Of a DNA stretch of 64,000 nucleotides, positions 53,465 through 61,572 are shown piece after piece; position 1 is the first letter of the stretch, and the number at the start of each line of letters is the position of its first letter. Origin of the DNA: Flavobacterium notoginsengisoli. Lineage in GTDB: Bacteria; Bacteroidota; Bacteroidia; Flavobacteriales; Flavobacteriaceae. The position numbers and the translations under genes were made by a program. The stretch is taken from contig NZ_JACHLB010000004.1 of assembly GCF_014207905.1 (NCBI RefSeq), positions 1-64,000 of the forward strand, given 5' to 3'. Under the pieces are notes generated by a model. It was given only the letters and a program-made list of their open reading frames with translations, was not told the DNA's origin and ran no database searches.

Positions 53465-53788
53465 GTGAAAACTTTCGTAACTATACTTTCATTCATCGTA
53501 CTGTTTCTTTCTACAGTTCCATGCTCCGCATTTGCTAAACACTCAGAATGCGGTGTAGAGAAAAATTGTGAAAATGATTCACATGACTGCGGTAATGAAT
53601 GTAACGGAAAATGTTCTCCATTCTACTCCTGTGGAATCTGTATAGGCTTTACGATAAACTTTGATTCAATAATTCTAAATGAAAAATTAGAATTTAACCT
53701 TGATGAAGTCTCACAAACACCATCATACAACAAATTTGTCAACTCTTCATTCATCTGCAAAATCTGGCAGCCTCCTAAAATTTCTTAA
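53465..53788 (+). CDS. Small secreted Cys-rich protein (DUF6660-like, copy 2)
   Basis: A 107-residue protein starting with GTG, closely similar to the one at 26089 (same length, same C20, same HDCGNECNGKCSPFYSCGIC region and ICKIWQPPKIS end). Substitutions are mostly conservative. It precedes the second TonB receptor by 73 bases. Its own -7 promoter element sits just before the start. Same likely role as copy 1: metal capture near the outer membrane, inferred. Confidence 0.75.
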   Translation: MKTFVTILSFIVLFLSTVPCSAFAKHSECGVEKNCENDSHDCGNECNGKCSPFYSCGICIGFTINFDSIILNEKLEFNLDEVSQTPSYNKFVNSSFICKIWQPPKIS

Positions 53789-53861
53789 TATAAAAAGTTT
53801 ATCCCTGCATTCATCTCATTATGCGGGTCTATTATTTATTATTAATATTAAGAAATCATAA

Positions 53862-56042
53862 ATGTTTAAATATATTTTATTGATTGTGACAATGGCATTT
53901 ATTGGCACTGCACAAGCACAGAATACTATCAAATTTCGTCTCAAGAATGCTGAAACTAACGAACCTGTAAAAGGAGTTTCTGCAAAAATTGAAGAAACAA
54001 ATTCGGTTTTCAAATCAGATAATGATGGAAATATCAGTGTAGAAAATCTAAAAGATGGAAATTATACCTTATCAATTTCTGATGAAGGCTACACTCCAAA
54101 TAAAACAGTTTTTAAAGTGCCTTCCAGCTTAAATTTTATAGAAATTGCATTGCAGAGCGAAGATCACGAAGCTGAAGAAATGGAAGAAATAATTGTTACT
54201 TCCACCAGAGGCACCAGAACGATCAGCAATATTCCAACCAGGGTAGAATTTATTGCCGGAGAAGAACTTGAAGAAAAAGCTAATATGAAACCGGGTGACA
54301 TTCGCATGATGCTTAACGAAAGTACAGGAATCCAGACCCAGCAGACTTCTGCAACTTCAGGAAATTCTTCTATTAGGATTCAAGGGTTGGACGGAAGATA
54401 TACCCAGATTCTAAAAGACGGTTTTCCTTTATATTCTGGCGCGTCAAGCGGGCTTGGATTACTGCAGACCCCTCCATTAGATTTAAAGCAGGTTGAAATA
54501 ATCAAAGGTTCTGCCTCTACCCTTTACGGCGGAGGAGCAATAGCCGGATTAGTAAATCTTGTTTCTAAAATCCCAACCAAAGAAAAGGAGTTGCGATTTT
54601 TAATTAATGGAACTTCGGCTCTTGGATTGGATATAAATGGATTTTATTCCCAACAGTTTAACAAAATTGGTGTAACTGTTTTTGCTTCTCACGATCGTAA
54701 CGCTCCTTATGATCCAGCAGATATAAAGCTTACAGCTATACCAAAATTTGAGCGTTTTAATTTTAATCCTAAACTTTTTGTCAATTTTAATGAAAACACC
54801 AAACTTAATTTTGGCGTCAATACCGTTTTTGAAAACCGCTTAGGTGGAAATATTGATTATATCAAAGATCAAAGTAAATATCCTGATAGTTATTTCGAAA
54901 AAAATAAAACTCAGAGAATAAATACTCAATTCGCTCTCACGCATAAATTTAATGAGCAGGAATCGATAACGGTTAAAAACAGTTTTAATAATTTCAGTCG
55001 TGTTATCACAATTCCTGATTATATTTTTGACGGTTTGCAGAACAGTACTTTTTCTGAAATAAGCTATTCTAAAAACGGCGAAATTGCAGAATGGGTTGCC
55101 GGTGCAAACTTATATACCGACAATTTTACTGAAAACAGCCATACATCTTTCCCATTAAGAAACTATAATCAGATTACTTATGGAGCTTTTCTTCAAAACA
55201 CAGTTAAAGCCAAAGAATGGCTACAGATAGAAACTGGTCTGAGAGGCGATTATGTTGTTGACTATGGTTTTTCTCTGCTACCAAGAGTTTCCGCTCTATT
55301 TAAAATTAATCCTAAACTAACATCCCGAATCGGTGGAGGTCTTGGCTATAAAACGCCGACTATTTTTACTGAAGAAAGCGAGCGTATCCAGTATCGAAAT
55401 GTACTGCCAATTAGCAGCGATTTCAATAAACTTGAAAAAAGTTACGGTTTTAACTTTGATTTAAATTATAAAACTAAAATTACAGAAGATCTTTCTTTAT
55501 CGTGGAATCAGTTATTTTTCTATACCAATATTGATAATCCGCTGATATTAAATTCCCTTCCAGATAATATTTATCAGTTTGTAAACGTCAACGGATATTT
55601 GGACACAAAAGGAACTGAAACAAATGTGAAATTAGGATACAAAGATTTTAAGTTATTTCTGGGTTATACCTATACGGATGCTTCCATAGATACTAACGGA
55701 ATAAAATCTGAAAATCCTTTAACGGCAAAACACCGATTAAACAATGTTTTGATGTATGAAGTTGAAGAAAAATGGAAAGCAGGTTTAGAAGCATATTATT
55801 ACAGTCCGCAAAAATTAAGTGATGGTACAACTGGAAAAGACTACTGGATTTTTGGTTTTATGGTAGAGAGGCTTTGGGAGAACTTTTCGGTTTACGCTAA
55901 TTTTGAAAATTTTACAGATACCAGACAGACAAAATTTGGAAGCATATACACAGGAACTATTTCAAATCCCGTTTTCAAAGATATATATGCTCCATTAGAT
56001 GGATTTGTTGTAAATGCGGGTTTTAAGATTAAAATACAGTGA
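53862..56042 (+). CDS. TonB-dependent receptor (copy 2)
   Basis: A 726-residue receptor, near-duplicate of the one at 26491 with the same order: signal peptide, regulatory-like domain (about 22-98), EEIIVTST linker, plug and barrel ending K-I-K-I-Q. Between about residues 110 and 220 the two proteins appear identical, while the first 100 residues differ often. The gene is followed by a CDF-like transporter one base later, unlike copy 1. Likely substrate is the same class of metal complex, with the N-terminal domain perhaps setting regulation. Confidence 0.9.
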   Translation: MFKYILLIVTMAFIGTAQAQNTIKFRLKNAETNEPVKGVSAKIEETNSVFKSDNDGNISVENLKDGNYTLSISDEGYTPNKTVFKVPSSLNFIEIALQSEDHEAEEMEEIIVTSTRGTRTISNIPTRVEFIAGEELEEKANMKPGDIRMMLNESTGIQTQQTSATSGNSSIRIQGLDGRYTQILKDGFPLYSGASSGLGLLQTPPLDLKQVEIIKGSASTLYGGGAIAGLVNLVSKIPTKEKELRFLINGTSALGLDINGFYSQQFNKIGVTVFASHDRNAPYDPADIKLTAIPKFERFNFNPKLFVNFNENTKLNFGVNTVFENRLGGNIDYIKDQSKYPDSYFEKNKTQRINTQFALTHKFNEQESITVKNSFNNFSRVITIPDYIFDGLQNSTFSEISYSKNGEIAEWVAGANLYTDNFTENSHTSFPLRNYNQITYGAFLQNTVKAKEWLQIETGLRGDYVVDYGFSLLPRVSALFKINPKLTSRIGGGLGYKTPTIFTEESERIQYRNVLPISSDFNKLEKSYGFNFDLNYKTKITEDLSLSWNQLFFYTNIDNPLILNSLPDNIYQFVNVNGYLDTKGTETNVKLGYKDFKLFLGYTYTDASIDTNGIKSENPLTAKHRLNNVLMYEVEEKWKAGLEAYYYSPQKLSDGTTGKDYWIFGFMVERLWENFSVYANFENFTDTRQTKFGSIYTGTISNPVFKDIYAPLDGFVVNAGFKIKIQ

Positions 56043-56043
56043 T

Positions 56044-56832
56044 ATGAAAAAAAGTATTTATAATATAAAAAAGATGGATTGTCCTAGTGAGGAACAATTA
56101 ATAAGAATGAAACTCACAGGTTTAGAACAAATTAAACAGCTTGATTTTGACATTGCAGGCAGAAAACTAAACGTCTATCATACGGACGACAACACTCTTA
56201 TTACAAATGCAATTAATACTCTTAATCTGGATAGCACTCTGATGGCAACAGAACATACATCTGATTATGTAGAGCAAAATAATGACTCTCAGCAAAGTAA
56301 GTTATTATGGCAGGTTCTCATTGTAAACTTTTCATTCTTTATAATTGAAGTTATTACAGGTTTTATATCCAATTCGATGGGATTGGTTGCAGACAGTTTG
56401 GATATGTTCGCCGATAGTATTGTATATGGCTTAGCTCTGTTCGCTGTCGGTAGTACAACAACAAGAAAAGGAAGTGTAGCAAAGATAAGTGGTTATTTTC
56501 AGATTGGTCTTGCAATTTTAGGACTTATTGAAGTTATAAGAAGATTTGTAGAGTTTGACCATATTCCTGCATACGGAACTATGATAGTAGTTTCATTATT
56601 TGCCCTTGTAGGCAATTCGTTATGCCTTTACCTGCTTCAAAAATCTAAAAGCAAAGAGGCACATATGGAAGCAAGTATGATTTTTACCTCAAATGATGTT
56701 GTAATTAATATGGGAGTCATAATTGCTGGCATATTAGTATACTTTACTAATTCAATGGTACCCGATCTTATTATTGGAGTTTGTGTATTTTTCATAGTCG
56801 CAAGAGGAGCATTAAAAATTTTACAGTTATGA
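56044..56832 (+). CDS. CDF-like cation transporter with degenerate HMA domain
   Basis: About 262 residues from the ATG at 56044; the stop of the receptor lies just before it. The N-terminal part (about 1-70) resembles an HMA fold, but the metal loop reads M-D-C-P-S-E-E, with one Cys. Six TM helices follow (about 85-260). The site-A motif ADSLDMFADS is present in TM2, while TM5 has SNDVVINMG, where canonical CDF has a His/Asp pair. Likely a divalent metal antiporter of the Bacteroidota cation-transporter subgroup. It is coupled to the TonB receptor gene. Confidence 0.83.
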   Translation: MKKSIYNIKKMDCPSEEQLIRMKLTGLEQIKQLDFDIAGRKLNVYHTDDNTLITNAINTLNLDSTLMATEHTSDYVEQNNDSQQSKLLWQVLIVNFSFFIIEVITGFISNSMGLVADSLDMFADSIVYGLALFAVGSTTTRKGSVAKISGYFQIGLAILGLIEVIRRFVEFDHIPAYGTMIVVSLFALVGNSLCLYLLQKSKSKEAHMEASMIFTSNDVVINMGVIIAGILVYFTNSMVPDLIIGVCVFFIVARGALKILQL

Positions 56833-57045
56833 TAATGGTAATTTAAAAAAAATAGCAAGCCTTTCAAAATTGTTCTTTTGATATCGTTGCCCAATAAAGC
56901 AATCCGAAAATAATAAAAGAAAAAGAGGCTCTGCCTCACATGTTGTGAGACAGTCTTTAATCTTTAGATTTAAAATAACAGGTGATTCAAAATTTGTTTC
57001 TTACTATAAATCACGGGAATGAATTAACATTTTTTAACATTTAAC

Positions 57046-57171
57046 CCTTACGATACATACAATCCGCCTCAAAAGTAATATTTCATATAATTATCTTACA
57101 AATTCACTTTAAAATAAGCTAATTTCTTTAAATCGTTCATAAAATGATTTGTAAATTGTGAACTAAACGTC
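57046..57171. repeat. Intergenic repeat, copy A
   Basis: About 125 bases that align with 59573-59700, including ATTTCTTTAAATC, TTCATAAAATG and TTTGTAAATTGT, with scattered substitutions. In both places a terminator follows directly. It may be an expression-related or mobile intergenic element, or a duplicated downstream flank. Confidence 0.65.
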
Positions 57172-57178
57172 ACTTAAG

Positions 57179-57210
57179 GAGACAACTAGACAATAGTTGT
57201 CTCTTTTTTT
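57179..57210 (+). terminator. Terminator following repeat copy A
   Basis: GAGACAACT (57179-57187) pairs with AGTTGTCTC (57195-57203) around a 7-nt loop, followed by seven T. It stops plus-strand transcription before the AraC gene. Confidence 0.8.
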
Positions 57211-57608
57211 ATACCCTAATATGTAGATATTTCAAGCCTTCACAGCCTAATATTTGAGGTTCGATTTTTTCACAAGAAATTCTTAGTCTGTTTAAAATAA
57301 ACAGTCTTAAAGTGGCGCTATTAGAGATTTAATCGAAGTTCAACGATGATTCGAAATCCCGTTAAGGATATTGTTTTTTTTTCTCTTTTGGTTTATCTTA
57401 CTTTTTTGATATTAAATATTGTTGTCCAACTGAGGATCAAATTGATTTATTTCTTAACTATCATTTTGTTCTTATACAATCCCATTTTATTCTAAAAACT
57501 TATGTAAAACTATGGGGTCTACATTTAATACTTTTCTATTCTTTTAAATTTTATTTATTAGAATTTTCAAACCGATTTCCTTATTTTTATTACTCAAATA
57601 GCTTAGAA

Positions 57609-58367
57609 ATGACTGACAATTTCATAACATATCGAAAAATTGAAGCAGACCAATCGATTGCAGATTTTGTTGAATGCTTTTGGATGGCTGAAAATTCAAG
57701 CGGAATTGAAAAAGAAGTTATTGTTATGCCAGATGCTAGTTTTGACCTGGTTCTCTCACAAGATCAGGATGAACCGTTTCAAATTTGCTTACTTGGACTT
57801 GGAACATCTTATGATAAAAGAAAAATGGATGGAAATACCAAAATGTACTTTATCAGTTTCAAACTTATTTCGGCTGAATACTTATTTAATAGATCCATCG
57901 CAGATCTTATAAATGAATTTGAATTAATGCCCAATAATTTCTGGGGTTTTGAAAAAAATGACTTAACAGATTTTGATACTTTCTGTCTTAAAGCAACTAA
58001 TATTTTAAAACAATTAATTCCAAAAGACATCGATAACAGAAAGAAAAAACTTTTTGAATTAATTTATGCATCAAATGGTGAAATGTCAGTTGCCGAATTA
58101 GCTGAAAAATCTTTTCTGACCAGCAGGCAAATCAATCGTTATTTTAGCAAATATTTTGGAATCTCATTAAAAGCTTATTGTGGATATCTTAGATTCAAGG
58201 AATCTTTCGAGCAGATAAAAAATGGAGAGCTTTTTCCTAAACTGGATTTTTCTGATCAGGCACATTTTAGTAGAGAAGTAAAAAAATTATCGGGAGTCAA
58301 TCCGCGAGAATTGTATAAAAATCAGAATGACCGATTTATTCAAGTTTCTGCTATCCCTGATAAATAA
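57609..58367 (+). CDS. AraC-family transcriptional regulator
   Basis: A 252-residue regulator. The N-terminal sensing domain resembles DUF6597 (IADFVECFWMAE and MPDASFDLVLS). The C-terminal half is the two-helix-turn-helix AraC DNA-binding domain (about 145-245): VAELAEKSFLTSRQINRYFSK (in two parts, VAELAEKSF and SRQINRYFSK) and DQAHFSREVKKLSGVNPRELY (as DQAHFSREVKK and GVNPRELY). It lies 31 bases before a Tet(X)-like monooxygenase and may control it; a palindrome sits between them. Confidence 0.9.
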   Translation: MTDNFITYRKIEADQSIADFVECFWMAENSSGIEKEVIVMPDASFDLVLSQDQDEPFQICLLGLGTSYDKRKMDGNTKMYFISFKLISAEYLFNRSIADLINEFELMPNNFWGFEKNDLTDFDTFCLKATNILKQLIPKDIDNRKKKLFELIYASNGEMSVAELAEKSFLTSRQINRYFSKYFGISLKAYCGYLRFKESFEQIKNGELFPKLDFSDQAHFSREVKKLSGVNPRELYKNQNDRFIQVSAIPDK

Positions 58368-58372
58368 TTTTG

Positions 58373-58396
58373 TGCTGTAAATATTAAAATACAGCA
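58373..58396. promoter_or_regulatory. Inverted repeat between AraC gene and monooxygenase
   Basis: TGCTGTA (58373-58379) and TACAGCA (58390-58396) are exact complements with a 10-base spacer and end two bases before the monooxygenase ATG. TAATTTTG at 58365-58372 matches the -7 consensus. It may be a regulator site or a start-blocking hairpin. Confidence 0.4.
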
Positions 58397-58398
58397 TT

Positions 58399-59562
58399 AT
58401 GTTATTGAAAGATAAAAAAGTAGCCATCATAGGCGCCGGGCCAGTAGGATTAACAACAGCAAAAATTCTTCAGCAGAAAGGAGTTGATGTAACAATATAC
58501 GAAAGAGATCTGAATGCCCAATCAAGAGTATCGGGCGGAACGCTTGACATTCATATAACTACTGGACAGATTGCTTTAGAAAAAGCGGGCATGCTTGAAA
58601 TTTTCTATCAGAGTTCAAGACCTACAGGGGAACGTCAATTAGACATACAGGGAAATATATTGGAAGAAAACTTTCCAACCGAAGAAAACCAGCATGAAAA
58701 ACCTGAAATTGACAGAAACGATTTTAGACGAATTTTTCTTGAAAATCTGCATCCAGATACAGTAGTTTGGGACTCACAATTGATAGACATTATTAAGAAA
58801 AAAGATCAATATCATTTAAATTTTAAAAACGGAACAAAAGCAACTGCCGATTTTGTAATTGTTGCCAATGGAGGCAGCAGTAATGCCAGAAAATTTGTTA
58901 CCCGTATCGAACCTAAATACACAGGGACATTTATTATACAGGGAGAGGTTTTAGACCCTGTTAAAAGCTGTCCAAATTTTAAAAAACTCTGCGGTAATGA
59001 AAATACTGGGACGGGCGCTGAAGGCAAGTTTTTTTATGCTCAAACAAAATCTAAAGGTGCTCTAAATTATTTTATCTCTTTTCGTGCAGATGAAAATTGG
59101 GCTGAACAAAACAATATAATTTTTTCCCAGCCAGAGTCTGTAAAAGAATATTTAAACAAAATTACCAAAAACTGGCATCCAACCTTTAAGGAATTATTTG
59201 ACGCTACAGATAACTTCGCAGGTCTTCCTATGCGAAGAATGCATCTAGACCGTCCTTGGAAAAGCCAAAGCGACATTACATTAATTGGTGATGCTGCACA
59301 CGTGATGCCTCCATTTGCAGGCATTGGCGTAAATATAGGTTTATTAGATGCTCTGCATTTAAGCACGAATCTTACTGAATGCAATTTTCCAGACACATTA
59401 TCGGCTGTTAGAGATTATGAGCAAAAAATGTATGTTTACGCTCATGAAGCCCAGCAGCAAACCGCAATGGCTGAAGAAATGATTCATTCTGATGACGAAG
59501 AAAATGAAGATGAAAGGAAACGGGCCAAAGAAGAATGGGATAATAAACTGAGAGGCAGGTAA
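58399..59562 (+). CDS. FAD-dependent monooxygenase, Tet(X)-like
   Basis: A 387-residue flavoprotein. FAD motifs are GAGPVG (residues 12-17), the Arg in SRVSGGTLDIH, the second dinucleotide region and GDAAHVMPPFAGIGVN, almost the same as in Tet(X). Length and overall order match Tet(X). Of the tetracycline contacts recalled for Tet(X), the Gln in TGTFIIQ is kept, but the positions equal to Arg213, His234 and Gly236 appear changed (GALNYFISF instead of GALHFGISF). So flavin hydroxylation is likely and tetracycline inactivation is doubtful. Confidence 0.85.
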   Translation: MLLKDKKVAIIGAGPVGLTTAKILQQKGVDVTIYERDLNAQSRVSGGTLDIHITTGQIALEKAGMLEIFYQSSRPTGERQLDIQGNILEENFPTEENQHEKPEIDRNDFRRIFLENLHPDTVVWDSQLIDIIKKKDQYHLNFKNGTKATADFVIVANGGSSNARKFVTRIEPKYTGTFIIQGEVLDPVKSCPNFKKLCGNENTGTGAEGKFFYAQTKSKGALNYFISFRADENWAEQNNIIFSQPESVKEYLNKITKNWHPTFKELFDATDNFAGLPMRRMHLDRPWKSQSDITLIGDAAHVMPPFAGIGVNIGLLDALHLSTNLTECNFPDTLSAVRDYEQKMYVYAHEAQQQTAMAEEMIHSDDEENEDERKRAKEEWDNKLRGR

Positions 59563-59572
59563 TCAACATATA

Positions 59573-59700
59573 ACCCCTACAGGACATACAAACCGCTTTC
59601 TAACAAAAATTTAAAATAATTATCATACAAATTCAAGGAAAAATAGGCCAATTTCTTTAAATCATTCATAAAATGGTTTGTAAATTGTTCATTAACCATC
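59573..59700. repeat. Intergenic repeat, copy B
   Basis: Aligns with 57046-57171 over about 125 bases, with shared segments such as AATTTCTTTAAATC and TTTGTAAATTGT. It follows the monooxygenase gene and precedes another terminator, the same arrangement as copy A. Confidence 0.65.
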
Positions 59701-59710
59701 ACAAAAGCCA

Positions 59711-59748
59711 AAAGGCGTTAATTGAAAACAATTGACGCCTTTTTTTTT
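59711..59748 (+). terminator. Terminator after monooxygenase
   Basis: AAAGGCGTTAATTG (59711-59724) pairs with CAATTGACGCCTTT (59729-59742), one G-T pair, loop of 4 nt, followed by T to 59748. Ends the AraC-monooxygenase transcript. Confidence 0.85.
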
Positions 59749-59803
59749 ATTTATACTACTGCCGGCTCTTACTATATACCTAAAAAAGTTCACAATTATT
59801 TAC

Positions 59804-60340
59804 TCAGCAGCCGCCTTTGCGCGGTACACGTTTATAAATTACTTTATTATCTCGTTCTACATAATCGCCAGATATAATTGGATATAAATACTTGGGCGCG
59901 TGCGATACACTTTGGCTTTTTATAATTATTGTATCGTTAACTTTCAAACTTTTTAACTGCTGAAATTCATTACTGCCAGACCTTTCCAATCCAAAACTAA
60001 GTATATAATCATGATGATCAATCTTTACCATAATTCCAAAACCTAATCTTGCTCCAGACGGAAGAGAAAGAGAGGTTACAACTCCCATCATATTGGCATT
60101 TTCATTAATAGGCTTTCTTATTATAGCTTCACTAGCGTAAACTCTATAACCTGCAGGAGAGGCTTCCCATTTTTTAAACATTATGCCATCGGGAGTAGCC
60201 TCCCATTTTTTCTTTTCAGCATTAGAAAGATTTTTAACTGCTGGCTTTTTAGAAATTTCATTTTTAATTTCACGATTAGCAAATACAAATCCGCTTGCCA
60301 CAATCAAGGATAAGATTAGGACATAAATGATTTTTTTCAT
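59804..60340 (-). CDS. Hypothetical exported protein
   Basis: About 178 residues from the ATG at 60340, chosen because the signal peptide (MKKIIYVLILSLIVASGFVFA) starts there. The mature part has a Lys-rich linker with a repeated KKWEA(S/T)P motif (two copies, about 43-60), then a strand-rich domain, and a C-terminus ending KGGC. I do not recognise the family. It is divergent from a membrane-bound regulator and shares its upstream region, so it may be regulated by it. Confidence 0.6.
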   Translation of the reverse strand: MKKIIYVLILSLIVASGFVFANREIKNEISKKPAVKNLSNAEKKKWEATPDGIMFKKWEASPAGYRVYASEAIIRKPINENANMMGVVTSLSLPSGARLGFGIMVKIDHHDYILSFGLERSGSNEFQQLKSLKVNDTIIIKSQSVSHAPKYLYPIISGDYVERDNKVIYKRVPRKGGC

Positions 60341-60436
60341 GATTTTTACAGTTTTAATTAATAACATTGTTTACTTTCTTTTTAAAGTTTATGCAGCAAA
60401 ATTACTTTGATATATTTCGGACTAAGAGATAAAAAT

Positions 60437-60463
60437 TGTAAATAAAAATGTAAACTTTGTAAA
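60437..60463. promoter_or_regulatory. TGTAAA direct repeats, candidate regulator site
   Basis: TGTAAA occurs at 60437, 60449 and 60458 in the divergent promoter between the exported protein and the membrane-bound regulator; a reversed copy (GTTTAC) lies at 60369. Repeats at roughly one helical turn fit OmpR-type winged-helix binding. AT-rich background weakens this. Confidence 0.4.
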
Positions 60464-60478
60464 TAAATTATTGACAAC

Positions 60479-61366
60479 ATGTATCTTAGTCGAAATCTTA
60501 TCTCTGGAAAAAGTAAATATCTATTTGTATTGATATTCATCTTGTTTTCTGCTATAATCTACGCAGCCTTCCAGACGGAAGATAATGACGGCTTTGAGTT
60601 TGCCAGAAGAGAAATTTTACTTCGAAAAATTGGACATGAATTGCTTTTACAATCAGGTGACAGTACATCAAGAGTATTGCCTGTAAAAAAAATTTCAGAA
60701 AATGAATATCAGATTAGGTTTGAGAATGATTTTAGTTTTCAGCCAGATTCATTGGTAAACATTACAAGTCGTTTATTAATCAAAGACCCGTTCGCAAGTT
60801 CTTTTATCATTAACGTTTTGAATTGTAACAACTCTAGTGTTGCTTATGGATATATATTATCCAAAAATGAAAAAGATGATATCGTAACCTGCATAGGAAG
60901 AAGACAACCCAAAGCCTGTTATAAGATTAACATTAAATTTAAATCAACAGAAATAATTACGACAAATAGCAAGTACCTTCTGGGAAGTCTTTCAATTCTA
61001 GCATTCGTTTGTTTTATTCTTCTAAAATCTGTTAAGTCACGAAAAAAAACACTTGATAATCAAAATACTGGCATTTACACTTTAGGATCAGTGTTATTCG
61101 ATGCAAATAGCCGAAAGCTCACTATTAACGGAAATACAATAGACCTAACTGCTACAGAAACACGTTTACTGCTTATCTTCGCTTCTTCTCCAAACAAAAT
61201 AGTAGAAAGAAACCGCTTGCAAAAAGAAATCTGGGAAGATGAAGGTGTAATTGTGGGCCGTAGTTTAGATATGTTTATATCAAAGCTTAGGAAAAAACTT
61301 GAATCTGATCCAAATATCAATATTGTTGTTGTACGCAGCAAAGGTTATAAACTTGAAATTAACTAG
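60479..61366 (+). CDS. Membrane-bound winged-helix regulator (ToxR-like layout)
   Basis: A 295-residue protein with an N-terminal TM (about 15-31), a periplasmic domain (about 32-162, with Cys pairs near 115 and 137-147), a second TM (about 166-182) and a C-terminal OmpR-type winged helix (about 195-295): LTATETRLLLIFASSPNKIVERNRL given as LTATETRLLLIF and NKIVERNRL, then RSLDMFISKLRKKL and VRSKGYKLE. It is a one-component sensor with the reverse topology of ToxR (DNA domain at the C-terminus). No receiver or kinase is present. The divergent secreted protein is the likely target. Confidence 0.82.
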   Translation: MYLSRNLISGKSKYLFVLIFILFSAIIYAAFQTEDNDGFEFARREILLRKIGHELLLQSGDSTSRVLPVKKISENEYQIRFENDFSFQPDSLVNITSRLLIKDPFASSFIINVLNCNNSSVAYGYILSKNEKDDIVTCIGRRQPKACYKINIKFKSTEIITTNSKYLLGSLSILAFVCFILLKSVKSRKKTLDNQNTGIYTLGSVLFDANSRKLTINGNTIDLTATETRLLLIFASSPNKIVERNRLQKEIWEDEGVIVGRSLDMFISKLRKKLESDPNINIVVVRSKGYKLEIN

Positions 61367-61439
61367 TAGAAAATGTTTTACTAACAAAAGATCTTTCAAT
61401 ACTTTTATTTTTGAAAACTAAATCTATTGAATAAATCGG

Positions 61440-61547
61440 TTAAGTTTTTTTCATTGCATTTTCCATCAGTTCCCAATAATAGCTGTCTTTATATACCGCT
61501 TTAACATTCATCTTCCCTACAAAGAAAGAATAAAAAGTTTCGAGCAT
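61440..61547 (-). CDS. Possible small ORF after Pr6Pr gene
   Basis: A 35-residue frame (starts MLETFYSFFVGKMNVKAVY, ends MENAMKKT) on the minus strand, 25 bases after the Pr6Pr stop, bounded by an in-frame stop upstream. Its composition looks protein-like, but I recognise no family; it could also be the remaining end of a decayed gene. Confidence 0.35.
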   Translation of the reverse strand: MLETFYSFFVGKMNVKAVYKDSYYWELMENAMKKT

Positions 61548-61572
61548 AATTATGATCTATTATTAATATTTG

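Larger units (their letters stand above)
56833..57608. other. Long intergenic region with repeat and terminators
   Basis: About 775 bases without a convincing gene. It holds an imperfect hairpin at about 56924-56956 (GAGGCTCTGCCTCAC / GTGAGACAGTC), a repeat (57046-57171) also found at 59573-59700, the terminator at 57179-57210 with a tail repeated near 62300, and an AT-rich promoter-like stretch before the AraC gene. No RNA gene was recognised. Confidence 0.5.

Noticed and set aside
58399..59562. Tetracycline resistance gene tet(X)
   Set aside because: Only family-level similarity is supported; several drug-contacting residues appear changed, so resistance is not claimed.
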